DNA of 64,000 bases from Palsa-744 sp963734815 (GTDB taxonomy: Bacteria; Actinomycetota; Thermoleophilia; Solirubrobacterales; Solirubrobacteraceae). The translations under genes were made by a program, and so were the position numbers. Location: positions 1,178,001 through 1,242,000 of the forward strand of contig CAVTIH010000002.1 in NCBI GenBank assembly GCA_963734815.1, read 5' to 3'. Under the pieces are notes generated by a model. That model was not told the origin of the DNA, ran no database searches, and was given only the letters and a program-made list of their open reading frames with translations. Shown here in pieces: positions 23,646 to 32,141 of the stretch (its first letter is position 1; each line of letters begins with the position of its first letter).

Positions 23646-24824
23646 TCAAAGGCAATTGGCCAGTCGTCGTGTATCGCGCTTGGACTCGGCCGCGCGCGTG
23701 ATCACCTCCGCCATCTCCGCGCGGAAGCGCTCACGCCCGAAGCGCTCGGCGTTGGCGCGCACGTCGGCCTGTGCGAGCGTGAGCCGCTCGAAGCGCTCGA
23801 TCGCGCTCGCCATGCCCGCGGCGGTCGGCTCGTCGAACAGCACCCCCGTACGCCCGTCGCTCACGGTCTCGGCGGCCCCGCCGACGCCGTAGGCGATCAC
23901 CGGCAGTCCGGCGGCCTGGGCCTCCACGGGCACGATCCCGAAGTCCTCCTCGCCCGGAAACAGCAGCGCACGGGCGCCGCCCAGCAACTTGTCGCGCTCG
24001 CGCTCGCTTACGCGGCCGAGGAACTCCACGCTCCCGCCCGGCGGCGCCCCGGCGCGCACGGCGTCCAGCGCCCGCCCGTCGCCGGCGACCTTCAGCGGAC
24101 GACCCAGTTGCGCGCAGGCCGCCACTGCCACATCCACGCGCTTGTAGGGCACCACCCGGCCAAACGCCAGGTAGAAATCCTCCGGGGCGCGCGGCACACC
24201 GAGGTAGTGCCGAACGTCCACCGGCGGGTTGACCACCTCCGCGGTGCGCCCATAGCAGCGCTCGATGCGTGCGGCCACGTGGTGAGAGTTGGCGACGAAC
24301 ACATCCGGAGACGCCGCGCCGCGCAGGTCCTGGCGGCGCAGGCGGCCCAACAGCAGCGGCAACGCCAGCCGCGTGAGGCGCCCCACCTCCTCCTCACCGT
24401 CGAAGAAGCCCTCCTCCCAGACGTAGCGCATCGGCGTGTGGCAGTAACACACGTGCAACGCGCCAGGGGGCTTGCGCACGTTCTTGGCGCAGGCGTGGTT
24501 GCTGGAGATGATCAGGTCGAAGCGTGAAAGATCGAAGGAGCGGTAGGCGCGGTCCATCAGCGGCAGCAGCCTGCGGTAATGACCGCGCGCTCCCGGGAAG
24601 CGGCTGAGGTAGGAGGCGTGCACCGGGCGCTCGGTGATCTGCGCCGGCCACCGACCGGCGGTGGGGGTCGGGTTGTAGATCGAGCAGAACAGCTCCGCTT
24701 GCGGGAACATCTCCAGCAGCTCCTCCACCACCTGCTCGGAGCCCCCGGGGATCGTCAGCCACTCGTGGACCACCGCCACGCGGGGGAAGCGGGCACGCAG
24801 CTCGTCGATCGGCGCGGAGCTCAC
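23646..24824 (-). CDS. GT4-family glycosyltransferase
   Basis: 392 aa, GT-B fold. The N-terminal domain starts VAVVHEWLTIPGGSEQVVEE, the common opening of EPS glycosyltransferases. The middle has NYAC-type elements (CYCHTPMRYVWEEGFFD, VNPPVDVRHY). The nucleotide-sugar domain has FGRVVPYKRVD and the E-x7-E block EEDFGIVPVEAQAAGLPVIA, typical of retaining GT4 enzymes such as mannosyl- or glucosyltransferases. The start is GTG 24824; the reading frame is open further upstream but only over the divergent gene. It is divergent from the GT gene at 24859 with about 34 bp between starts. Confidence 0.92.
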   Translation of the reverse strand: MSSAPIDELRARFPRVAVVHEWLTIPGGSEQVVEELLEMFPQAELFCSIYNPTPTAGRWPAQITERPVHASYLSRFPGARGHYRRLLPLMDRAYRSFDLSRFDLIISSNHACAKNVRKPPGALHVCYCHTPMRYVWEEGFFDGEEEVGRLTRLALPLLLGRLRRQDLRGAASPDVFVANSHHVAARIERCYGRTAEVVNPPVDVRHYLGVPRAPEDFYLAFGRVVPYKRVDVAVAACAQLGRPLKVAGDGRALDAVRAGAPPGGSVEFLGRVSERERDKLLGGARALLFPGEEDFGIVPVEAQAAGLPVIAYGVGGAAETVSDGRTGVLFDEPTAAGMASAIERFERLTLAQADVRANAERFGRERFRAEMAEVITRAAESKRDTRRLANCL

Positions 24825-24858
24825 GGTGGCGAGCCTAGCGATCGCCCCCGCGGCACCT

Positions 24859-26049
24859 ATGATCACGGTGGCGATGCCCGACCACCGACGCCTGCGCGGA
24901 CGCAAGATCGTGTGTGTTGGGTTTGCCGACTGGGACACGGAGCTGTGGACCAACCAGCACCACCTGATGTCGCGCCTGGCACGCGAGCACCGCGTGCTGT
25001 TCGTGGAGTCACTCGGCCTGCGCCAACCACAGCTGGCCGGCCGTGACCTCACCCGGATCGCCCGCAGGCTGCGGCGCGGACTCGCGCCGCCCCGTGCGGC
25101 CGACGGGCTGCACGTGCTCTCCCCGCTGGTGCTGCCACTGCACCGCCACGCGACTGCTCGCGCGCTCAACGGCCGCCTGCTACGCGCACAGGTGCGCCGC
25201 GCCGCACGCCGGCTCGGCATGATGAGCCGTCCGATCCTGTGGGCCTACGTGCCCCAGGCCGAGGCGCTGATCGAGGCACTTGATCCCGAGCTCGTGGTCT
25301 ATCACTGCGTCGATGACATCGCCGCACAGGAGGGCATCGACACGGCGAGCTTCCGCGCGGCCGAGCGGCGTTTCGCCGCGCGCGCAGACCTCGTGCTGGC
25401 GAGCGCGCCCGCGCTCGCCGCCCGGATGCGCGAGCTCTCGGGGAGCGTGCTGTACGCACCGAACGTCGCCGACACCGAGCTGTTCGCCCGCGCGCTCGAC
25501 CCGGGCCAGTCCGACCCGGCAGTCGCGGCGCTGCCGCGGCCACGGATCGTCTTCACCGGGGCGATCGTCGCCAAGAAGCTCGACGTGCCGCTGCTCGCGG
25601 CGCTTGCGCGCGCCAGACCGGCGTGGTCGTTCGCGCTCGTGGGACCCATCGGCCTGGGAGACCCCGGCACGGATGTCGCAGCACTCGAAGAGGTGCCCAA
25701 CATCCACCTGCTGGGCACCCGCACATACGCGCAGCTGCCCGACGTGCTGCGCGCCGCCGACGCCGGTCTGATTCCCTACGCGCGCAACACGCTCACCGAA
25801 AGCATCTTCCCGATGAAGGTCTACGAGTACCTAGCCGCCGGCCTGCCCGTGGTGGCCACCCCGCTGCCCGCCTTGAGCGACGTCGCCGAGATCGCAACCG
25901 CCTCCGACGCCGAGGGCATCGCGCGCCTGCTGGAGGAAGCGATCGCCGCGGATGGCCCAGAGCGCCGCGCCGAGCGCTCGCGCGCCGCCGCCGCGCACTC
26001 CTGGGAGCGGCGCCTGGAGGAGATCGCAGCCGCGATCGAGGCGCTGTGA
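24859..26049 (+). CDS. GT-B glycosyltransferase (GT4-like, EPS type)
   Basis: 396 aa from ATG 24859; ATG 24874 is an alternative because conservation starts at KIVCVGFADWDTELWTNQHH. The C-terminal donor domain shows IVFTGAIVAKKLDVPLL, then ADAGLIPYARNTLTESIFPM and KVYEYLAAGLPVVATPLPAL. This opening and domain pattern occurs in glycosyltransferases of surface-polysaccharide clusters whose donor is often uncertain. Its stop overlaps the next gene's GTG by four bases (GTGA), so the two are translationally coupled. Confidence 0.88.
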   Translation: MITVAMPDHRRLRGRKIVCVGFADWDTELWTNQHHLMSRLAREHRVLFVESLGLRQPQLAGRDLTRIARRLRRGLAPPRAADGLHVLSPLVLPLHRHATARALNGRLLRAQVRRAARRLGMMSRPILWAYVPQAEALIEALDPELVVYHCVDDIAAQEGIDTASFRAAERRFAARADLVLASAPALAARMRELSGSVLYAPNVADTELFARALDPGQSDPAVAALPRPRIVFTGAIVAKKLDVPLLAALARARPAWSFALVGPIGLGDPGTDVAALEEVPNIHLLGTRTYAQLPDVLRAADAGLIPYARNTLTESIFPMKVYEYLAAGLPVVATPLPALSDVAEIATASDAEGIARLLEEAIAADGPERRAERSRAAAAHSWERRLEEIAAAIEAL

Positions 26050-27176
26050 GGGACCTGCTCGTCACCACCCACACCCCCGTGCTGGGCTCCGGCCGGGCAC
26101 TGCGCACCTACGGGGTCGCGCGGGCGCTCGCCATCCACGGCGGCCTGGACCTGCTCTATGCGCGCTTCGAGGGCGACGCTCCCGACGCGGCTTTTCGCGC
26201 GCTCCCCGGGATTGTGCTGCACGAAGCAGTGCCTTCACGCGGCGCTCGGCGGCTGCTGAGGTATGGAGCCGCGCGCCTGCGCGGCGTGCCCGCGGCGCTC
26301 GCGCGCGGCGCCTCCCCCGAGCTGGCCGCCGCGGCCGCCCGGCTGGCGTCCGTTCCCGGCCGCGGGCGTGTAATCGCCGACGGGCCGGTGGCCGCCGCCG
26401 CGCTACAGCACCTGATGCGCGAGCGTCCGGTGATCTACAACGCCCACAACTTCGAGTCAGGCTTCCGCAACGAGCTCGACGGTGGAGGTGGGATGGGCAG
26501 CGCGAGCGCGTTGCGCGCGTTCGAGCGCGGGCTGCTCCAAGCAGCGAGCGAGTCGTGGATGGCCAGCGAGGCCGACCTGGCGGCGGCGCGCGAGCTGTGC
26601 CCGACGGCGCGGCTGCGGTACGTGCCCAACGTGGTGGACGCGGGGGCGATCGCGCCTGTACGGGCACACCTTGGGGAGCGACGCGCGATCTTCGTCGCGA
26701 ACTTCACCTACCAGCCCAATCGCAGCGGGCTGCGATTTCTGCTCCGCGAGGTGCTGCCACTAGTTTGGCGGCGACTGCCCGACGCCAAGCTGGCGCTTGT
26801 CGGCGCCGGCCTAGAGGCGCACTCCAGCGATCGAGCGGACCCCCGCGTGGAGGCACTCGGCTTCGTGGGTGACCTGAGTGCCGCCTATGCGCGCGCCTCC
26901 TGCGCGGTCGTACCCCTGCTGCAGGGAGGAGGCACGCCGCTGAAGCTGATCGAGGCGCTCGCCTACGGCCTGCCGGTGGTTGCTACCCCGCGCGCGATTG
27001 CGGGCCTCGCGGTGCGCGACGGCGAGCACTGCCTGATCGCCGACGGCGCCGAGGCGTTCGCGGAGGCGCTCGTCCGCGTGCTGCGCGACGGCGCGCCCGA
27101 GCTCGGCCTCCGCGGGCGCCAGCTGGTTCTCGAGCGCTACTCGATCGAGGCGCTCAGCGAGCTGGTGGCGCCATAG
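26046..27176 (+). CDS. GT4-family glycosyltransferase
   Basis: 376 aa. It starts with GTG 26046 inside the previous stop. The N-terminal domain opens LLVTTHTPVLGSGRALRTYG and contains the acceptor-side YNAHNFESGF. The donor domain has FVANFTYQPNRSG, LLREVLPLVW and GGGTPLKLIEALAYGLPVVA, the last in place of the canonical E-x7-E loop. This GGGTPLK form is common in GT4 enzymes that act like sugar-PEP-CTERM or STHKL-type EPS transferases. The 3' end overlaps the convergent Wzy gene by 23 bp. Confidence 0.88.
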   Translation: MRDLLVTTHTPVLGSGRALRTYGVARALAIHGGLDLLYARFEGDAPDAAFRALPGIVLHEAVPSRGARRLLRYGAARLRGVPAALARGASPELAAAAARLASVPGRGRVIADGPVAAAALQHLMRERPVIYNAHNFESGFRNELDGGGGMGSASALRAFERGLLQAASESWMASEADLAAARELCPTARLRYVPNVVDAGAIAPVRAHLGERRAIFVANFTYQPNRSGLRFLLREVLPLVWRRLPDAKLALVGAGLEAHSSDRADPRVEALGFVGDLSAAYARASCAVVPLLQGGGTPLKLIEALAYGLPVVATPRAIAGLAVRDGEHCLIADGAEAFAEALVRVLRDGAPELGLRGRQLVLERYSIEALSELVAP

Positions 27177-28629
27177 CGCCGTCGGGGAACGAAGTCGAAG
27201 GCACAGCGACCCCGGCAGGGTCGCCCGCCGTCCTGACCAGCAGCGCCAGCAGCCCCACCTGCACCGCGAACAGCACCGTGAAACGCGGGTCCACGCCGGT
27301 GAAGCTCGCGGTCGTGTCGATCGCCACCAGACCCGCCATGCCGCAGAGCGATGCCAGACCGAACGCCCGCAGCAGCGGCTCGTGACTACGCCGCCACGCC
27401 AGCCACGCCACCCAGATGCTTCCCACGATCACCCCCACGTAGGCAAAAAGGCCGAGCACGCCCAGCTTCAGCCAAAACCACAGTGCAGCGAAGTGCACGT
27501 ACTGGCGACCTTCTTCGCGTTCGACTGACAGCGGCTGCACGGTCGCCGCCCAGGGAATCGTCACACCCAGGCCGGTGATCGGGTGTTCGCGGAGCTCGCC
27601 GAGCACATTGGCGCGCTCGTCCAGGCGGTAGCTGTCCTGCACGTTCGTTTCGAGCTTCGCCGGGGCGAGCGACGCGACACGCTTGGCGAGCGGCAACTGC
27701 GACTGGAAGTTGATCGACCCCAGCAGCCAGATCGCCACCGCCACGCCGAGGCCCGCGGGCACGAGCAGCCGGCGCCCGCTCGGCGAGGTGCCCAGCAGCA
27801 GCACCAGCAGCAGGCCGAGCACGGCACCGATCCAAAAGGAGCGCCGGTAGGAGAGGATCAGGCACGCCAGCAGCAGCGGACTGCCCAGCAGCATCCACAA
27901 CGGCGGCTTGGCGCGTGTCAGCACCGCCGCAACGACACCCAGCAGCGCGATCATGATCAGCCAGTTCGGCGCCGGTTCGTAGTAGGTGAGGGTCGAGCTG
28001 CCTTCGATCGCGACGCCAAAATGGCCGACGATCTCCACCAGCCCCAGCGCCGCCTTGAAGATCGCCAACGCCATCAGCCCGCCCAGCAGCAGCGTCACCT
28101 GGCGGCGGTCGATGTCGAGATTCGCCACGGCAAGCGGCAGCAGCAGCAGGTATGCCAGGGTGTGCTCGGAAACCAGACCGAACTTGAGGCTCGCACCGGC
28201 GGCATGCCCGGTGACGAGACCAGCCACCATCGCGAGCGCCAGCGTCGCCAGCGGCAGCACCAGCGGCCGCGGCAGCCACACCGCCCGGCGATGACGCACC
28301 ACGTCCACGGCTACGGCAAGCACCGCCAGGGCGACCAGCAGGTCGAGCGTCGTGATGTACTTGTAGAGCGTGTCGTACAGATTCGAAGTGACCGTCAGGA
28401 ACCCGAAGGACGATCCCTCGCAGAGAATCGTGAGCACCACCACCAGCGCCACCACCACGAGCGGCCTGGTGAGCAGGATCGCGACCAGCGCCAGCGCCAG
28501 GGGCACGAGCACCCCAGCCGTACCGAGCTTGTGCACGCCGGCAACGGTCAGCAGCGCGATGACGCCCGAGGCCACCACCGCGATCAAGAGCTCGACACCC
28601 GCTGCCGGCAGTCGCCATCGCGCGACCAT
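27154..28629 (-). CDS. O-antigen polymerase/ligase-like membrane protein (Wzy candidate 1)
   Basis: 491 aa with about 11-13 hydrophobic segments. The Wzy_C-like periplasmic loop (about 318-375) includes the family signature ELREHPITGLGVTIPW and continues to GRQYVHFAALWFWLKLGVLG. In the Wzy pathway it would link lipid-carried repeat units into polymer. The start is ATG 28629, with GAGG about 9 bases upstream. It lies 11 bp after the Wzz/BY-kinase gene, giving a two-gene polymerase and chain-length unit. Confidence 0.85.
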   Translation of the reverse strand: MVARWRLPAAGVELLIAVVASGVIALLTVAGVHKLGTAGVLVPLALALVAILLTRPLVVVALVVVLTILCEGSSFGFLTVTSNLYDTLYKYITTLDLLVALAVLAVAVDVVRHRRAVWLPRPLVLPLATLALAMVAGLVTGHAAGASLKFGLVSEHTLAYLLLLPLAVANLDIDRRQVTLLLGGLMALAIFKAALGLVEIVGHFGVAIEGSSTLTYYEPAPNWLIMIALLGVVAAVLTRAKPPLWMLLGSPLLLACLILSYRRSFWIGAVLGLLLVLLLGTSPSGRRLLVPAGLGVAVAIWLLGSINFQSQLPLAKRVASLAPAKLETNVQDSYRLDERANVLGELREHPITGLGVTIPWAATVQPLSVEREEGRQYVHFAALWFWLKLGVLGLFAYVGVIVGSIWVAWLAWRRSHEPLLRAFGLASLCGMAGLVAIDTTASFTGVDPRFTVLFAVQVGLLALLVRTAGDPAGVAVPSTSFPDGAMAPPAR

Positions 28630-28640
28630 CGCCGCAATCC

Positions 28641-30203
28641 TCAGAGTGGCAGCCGGTGGCGCTCGGCGCCGCTCGCGGAGCGCGGCGGCGCGCCGACATC
28701 GACGTCGAGCGTGGGAACGGGTCCGCGGTAGGCGCTGTAGCCATAGCGGCCCAGATCGCGCAGGCCAGTGACGACGATCCCGACGGGCGCGACGATGTGA
28801 CGATCGAGGGTCGCCCGTGCACGGCGCACCTCGTCGCGCTTGGTCTGATCGATCCGGGCGACGATCATGGCGGCGTCGATCGCCTGGTTGTTCAGCAGCA
28901 CCTGCGCATCGGCCACCGGGTTGAGTGGCGGAGCGTCGATGATGACCATGCCGTCACCGGCCGCAAGCTCGGAGATGATCTCCGTGATGCGAGCCGAGCC
29001 GAGCAGCTCGGACGGGTTGTGGGGCAGCTGCCCGGAGGGCAGAACCAGCAGGTTGGGCACATCGGCGAGCGGCTCCACCAGCAGCTCCTCGAGCGTGCCC
29101 CCACCGGTCAGCACGGTGGTCAGCCCACTCCCGGCTTGCAGGTCGAAGTGCTCGGTGAATGTGGGGCGACGCAGGTCGAGCTCGATCAGCACCGTGCGAC
29201 GTCCCGTCAGCGCAACGGCGTGCGCGAGGTCGACGGCGACGGTCGTCTTGCCCTCCCCCGAGATGGCACTGGTCACCATCAGCGTGCCCAGCGAGCGGGT
29301 GACCGCGGCAAAGTCGAGCGCGCTGCGCAGGATGCGGTAGGGCTCGAGCAGCTCCGTGCGCTGCGCGGCTTGGCGCGCACCAAAGGACGACTGAGGTACC
29401 CCGGCGAGCACCGGCAACCGATACTCGCGCTCGAACTCCTCGATCGACTTGATGCGCCGGTCCAGCGACTCGAGCAGGAACACGAGCGAGAACGCAATCG
29501 CCAGCCCGATCAGGAGGCCGATCACAACCGTCGTGGCCAGGCTGGTGCCAGTGGAGCTCGTGGGCGGCGTCGCCCGACCGATGATGCTCGCCCCTCCGCC
29601 GGCGACCGCTCGCAGCGAGCCCAGCCGCTGCAGCGACTGTTCCAGCGCCGTCCGTTCGGCGGAGCCCGCCGGCAGCGCGGCGATCTGCTGCTGCAGGCGG
29701 GTCTGGGAGCTGCTGATGCCGGCGAGCTGCGACTGTGCCCTGAAAGCGATGTACTGTTCGGCGAACGCGTTCGCCAAGCCGGCCGAGGATCGCGCGTCGC
29801 CTGTGCTCGCAATGAAGTTCAGGACGTCCGCGTTGGGCGCAGCTTCAACCTTCACCTCTTCCAGCAGTTCGCTCGAAGCGGTGCTGAGATGCAGCTGGGT
29901 GCCCGCCGCGCGCGCCACTTCGGGTGAGTGGGCGATCAGGACTTCGGTGTTAGCTTCGCGCTGCGGTTCGCCACTGCTTTCCGGCGTGACCTGCAGTGCG
30001 GCGTCGGAGAGCGTGCCGCTGTGGAAGGCGACGCTGGCACTCGCGGAGTAGGACTTCGCTTTGCGCTCGTGGCTGGCGAGCAGCACCGCCACGGACACCA
30101 GCACCACACCGACGATGAGCAGCCAGCGGCGGCGCAGCACCTCGAGCACACCGGAGAGGCTCTCGCCCTCGCGCACGCGCTCGAAGCGATCGGAAGCGCT
30201 CAT
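28641..30203 (-). CDS. Wzz-type polysaccharide co-polymerase fused to BY-type tyrosine kinase
   Basis: 520 aa from ATG 30203; an in-frame GTG at 30215 would add four residues. Two transmembrane helices (about 28-44 and 222-246) bracket an extracytoplasmic Wzz domain. The cytoplasmic kinase has Walker A SAISGEGKTT, Walker A' LIELDLRRPTF and Walker B MVIIDAPPLNP. The C-terminus is moderately Tyr-rich (GRYGYSAYRG), giving possible autophosphorylation sites. It controls chain length and export of the polymer and would be reset by the CpsB-like phosphatase at 47348. ATG 30203 has no ribosome site of its own and overlaps the stop of a short upstream frame. Confidence 0.93.
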   Translation of the reverse strand: MSASDRFERVREGESLSGVLEVLRRRWLLIVGVVLVSVAVLLASHERKAKSYSASASVAFHSGTLSDAALQVTPESSGEPQREANTEVLIAHSPEVARAAGTQLHLSTASSELLEEVKVEAAPNADVLNFIASTGDARSSAGLANAFAEQYIAFRAQSQLAGISSSQTRLQQQIAALPAGSAERTALEQSLQRLGSLRAVAGGGASIIGRATPPTSSTGTSLATTVVIGLLIGLAIAFSLVFLLESLDRRIKSIEEFEREYRLPVLAGVPQSSFGARQAAQRTELLEPYRILRSALDFAAVTRSLGTLMVTSAISGEGKTTVAVDLAHAVALTGRRTVLIELDLRRPTFTEHFDLQAGSGLTTVLTGGGTLEELLVEPLADVPNLLVLPSGQLPHNPSELLGSARITEIISELAAGDGMVIIDAPPLNPVADAQVLLNNQAIDAAMIVARIDQTKRDEVRRARATLDRHIVAPVGIVVTGLRDLGRYGYSAYRGPVPTLDVDVGAPPRSASGAERHRLPL

Positions 30204-30256
30204 GCGGAGCGCCACCGCTCGGGCGTCGCGGCATGAGCCGGGGTGAAGAATCTCAT
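30200..30256 (-). CDS. Putative 18-residue leader peptide coupled to the Wzz/BY-kinase gene
   Basis: ATG 30256 begins an 18-codon frame, MRFFTPAHAATPERWRSA, preceded by AGGAG (30268-30264) at the ideal 7-base spacing. Its TGA (30202-30200) overlaps the kinase ATG as ATGA. The kinase start lacks a Shine-Dalgarno site, so translation would depend on ribosomes finishing this frame. No attenuator hairpin or repeated regulatory codon is seen. Confidence 0.4.
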   Translation of the reverse strand: MRFFTPAHAATPERWRSA

Positions 30257-30639
30257 TTCAGGGCTCCTATCGTCGACTCGGAGCTCACACTTGACGCTGA
30301 AGCCCGCGGCTGAGTGAGCCGGCGAGATCGGCATCGCCGCTCATGGTATCGGCCATCGCGCTCGTCGGCCGGGCATTGAGCGCAAGCCCGTGCGCTCGTC
30401 GGCCGGGCATTGAGCGCAAGCACGCGCGCCCGTCGGCCGCGAGTTGAAGCGCGCGGCGACATCCGTCCAGCCGCCGCGCACGGTGTGTTGCAGCGCCGGC
30501 TGGCGCCGATTAGAGACCTGGACGACCAACAGCGTCGCTCAACGCACCAGGTGCACCACGACAAAGGCACACCCGTCGCGAGGCGGGGCCGCAAAGCCAG
30601 GGGTCTCAACGAGACGGCCCGGCCTCCGAAAGAGCACGA
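30216..30639. other. 424-bp divergent intergenic region with a 34-bp tandem repeat
   Basis: It lies between the Wzz/BY-kinase gene and a secreted hydrolase gene. It holds the leader frame of the kinase and the tandem repeat at 30358-30452. No confident promoter was found for the forward gene at 30640. A reverse open frame through 30253-30864 has no ribosome site, crosses the repeat and runs antisense into the hydrolase gene, so I do not call it. Confidence 0.5.
30358..30452. repeat. 34-bp tandem repeat, about 2.7 copies
   Basis: Units begin at 30358, 30392 and 30426 with the core GCTCGTCGGCCGGGCATTG. The first two are almost identical over 34 bp; the third diverges in its second half. Confidence 0.8.
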
Positions 30640-32118
30640 ATGCTTTCTCTCTCTCATTTTGGTCGCAGTGTCGCAGCGCTTCTCACTCTCTTTGCCGTCG
30701 CCTTCATAGGCATCCTGAGCGCCGGTCCGTCCGGCGCCCAGACCCTTAATCGGCAGCAGTCCGGGAAGCTTGCGGTCATCGCGCAAGCCACGTTGCAGGC
30801 TCGCACCGCCGAGCGCCGGCGCCACCGTCTGCGCCAGGAGGTCAGGGCTGCCTGCGCGTCGCACAGGCGAGCCCTATGCCTCACGGTTCGCGCGCGGCTG
30901 GCGCGTATCGATGCCCGGAGCTCGCGCGCCGTGCGCGAGGGCTCCTCCTCAGCCAGCCCCGGACTCTCAAGTGCCTCGGACTTCTCCCCGAGCGCCAGCT
31001 CCGGGTCTGGCTCGCCCTCGAGCGGCTCCGGCTCCGCCGGCGGGGCCGACTACACGAGCGGCTCCGGCTCCAGCTCCTCCAGCGGGGCCGGCTCCACGGG
31101 CGGCTCCGGCTCCTCCTCAGCCGGCGGGTCGGGCACGATCGAACTCCCTTTGAGCGGGACTCTCCCGGAAGAAGCATCCTCCACACCCAGCACCCCGGGG
31201 TTCGAACCGGGTCTGAACTCGGGAGCGAACATGAGTCTCGACGTCTCGGGCTCCGCGCAGCTCGGAGCCAAGGTCGTGCGGATCGCGTTCTTGATCGACG
31301 AAACCCCGGCGCAGCTGGAACCGATCATCGCCGGGTATGCGGCCAAGGGCATCCGCGTCCTGCCGCTGGCATGCTTCGACGGCACGATGCCGAGCGCCGA
31401 CGAAGTGCAGCAGCTCGCAAGCTGGGCGAAGGCCTACGGCCCCGACGGCACCTACTGGACCGGCCACCCGGAAACCTCCCCCGAGCCGATCCAGGCGATC
31501 GAGCTCGGCAACGAGACCTCCTACGGGTACCAGTACGGCGACGAACCCGGGGATCGCTCCTATACGCAACGAGCCGAAACCTACGCACGGCGCGTCGAGC
31601 AGACCGCCGAAGCGATCACCGCCACCGGCATCCACGTGGGCGTGCTCGCGCAGGCCGACGATTGGAGCGGGGACTGGGTCAGCGGCATGTACGCGGCCGT
31701 CCCCGACCTCAGCCGATACGTAGCCGGTTGGACCATCCACCCCTACGGCCCCAACTGGAGGGAAAGGTTCGAAGATCTCATCGCGCAGACCGCGGCCCAT
31801 GGCGCACCCGCGACGATCCCGATCGACATCACCGAGTGGGGGCTGTCGACGGACAACGGTGACTGCGTGACCGAAAACTATGGCTGGAATCCCTGCATGA
31901 CCTACCCGCAGGCCGCCGAAACGCTGAGCGCCACCGTCAGCGAAATGCGCCAGTTGCTGGGTGGCCGACTGCACATGTTCTTTGTGTATGCAGTGCGCGA
32001 TCAAGCCACCGCCGAAACATCGAACAACCGTGAGGCTTACTTCGGGGCACTCCAGCAAGACCTGCAGCCCAAGGGCGCCTACACGACCGCCATTCAGACG
32101 CTCCTTGCAAGCTCCTGA
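30640..32118 (+). CDS. Secreted glycoside hydrolase-like protein with Ser/Gly linker (clan GH-A type)
   Basis: 492 aa. A Sec signal is seen at about 10-33 (VAALLTLFAVAFIGIL, then GAQ). A basic helical segment follows (about 38-95), then a low-complexity Ser/Gly linker (about 98-165), then a TIM-barrel-like domain (about 195-490). Candidate catalytic acids are E in AIELGNETSYG and the nucleophile E in PIDITEWGLS, the clan GH-A pattern. It probably trims or remodels the exported polymer at the cell surface. The start is ATG 30640 with only a weak ribosome site. It precedes a membrane glycosyltransferase gene by 23 bp. Confidence 0.75.
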   Translation: MLSLSHFGRSVAALLTLFAVAFIGILSAGPSGAQTLNRQQSGKLAVIAQATLQARTAERRRHRLRQEVRAACASHRRALCLTVRARLARIDARSSRAVREGSSSASPGLSSASDFSPSASSGSGSPSSGSGSAGGADYTSGSGSSSSSGAGSTGGSGSSSAGGSGTIELPLSGTLPEEASSTPSTPGFEPGLNSGANMSLDVSGSAQLGAKVVRIAFLIDETPAQLEPIIAGYAAKGIRVLPLACFDGTMPSADEVQQLASWAKAYGPDGTYWTGHPETSPEPIQAIELGNETSYGYQYGDEPGDRSYTQRAETYARRVEQTAEAITATGIHVGVLAQADDWSGDWVSGMYAAVPDLSRYVAGWTIHPYGPNWRERFEDLIAQTAAHGAPATIPIDITEWGLSTDNGDCVTENYGWNPCMTYPQAAETLSATVSEMRQLLGGRLHMFFVYAVRDQATAETSNNREAYFGALQQDLQPKGAYTTAIQTLLASS

Positions 32119-32141
32119 ACGGCGCGTGCGATACTCCTCCG

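Noticed and set aside
30253..30864. 203-codon reverse open frame
   Set aside because: It crosses the 34-bp tandem repeat and is antisense to the start of the secreted hydrolase; no motif.
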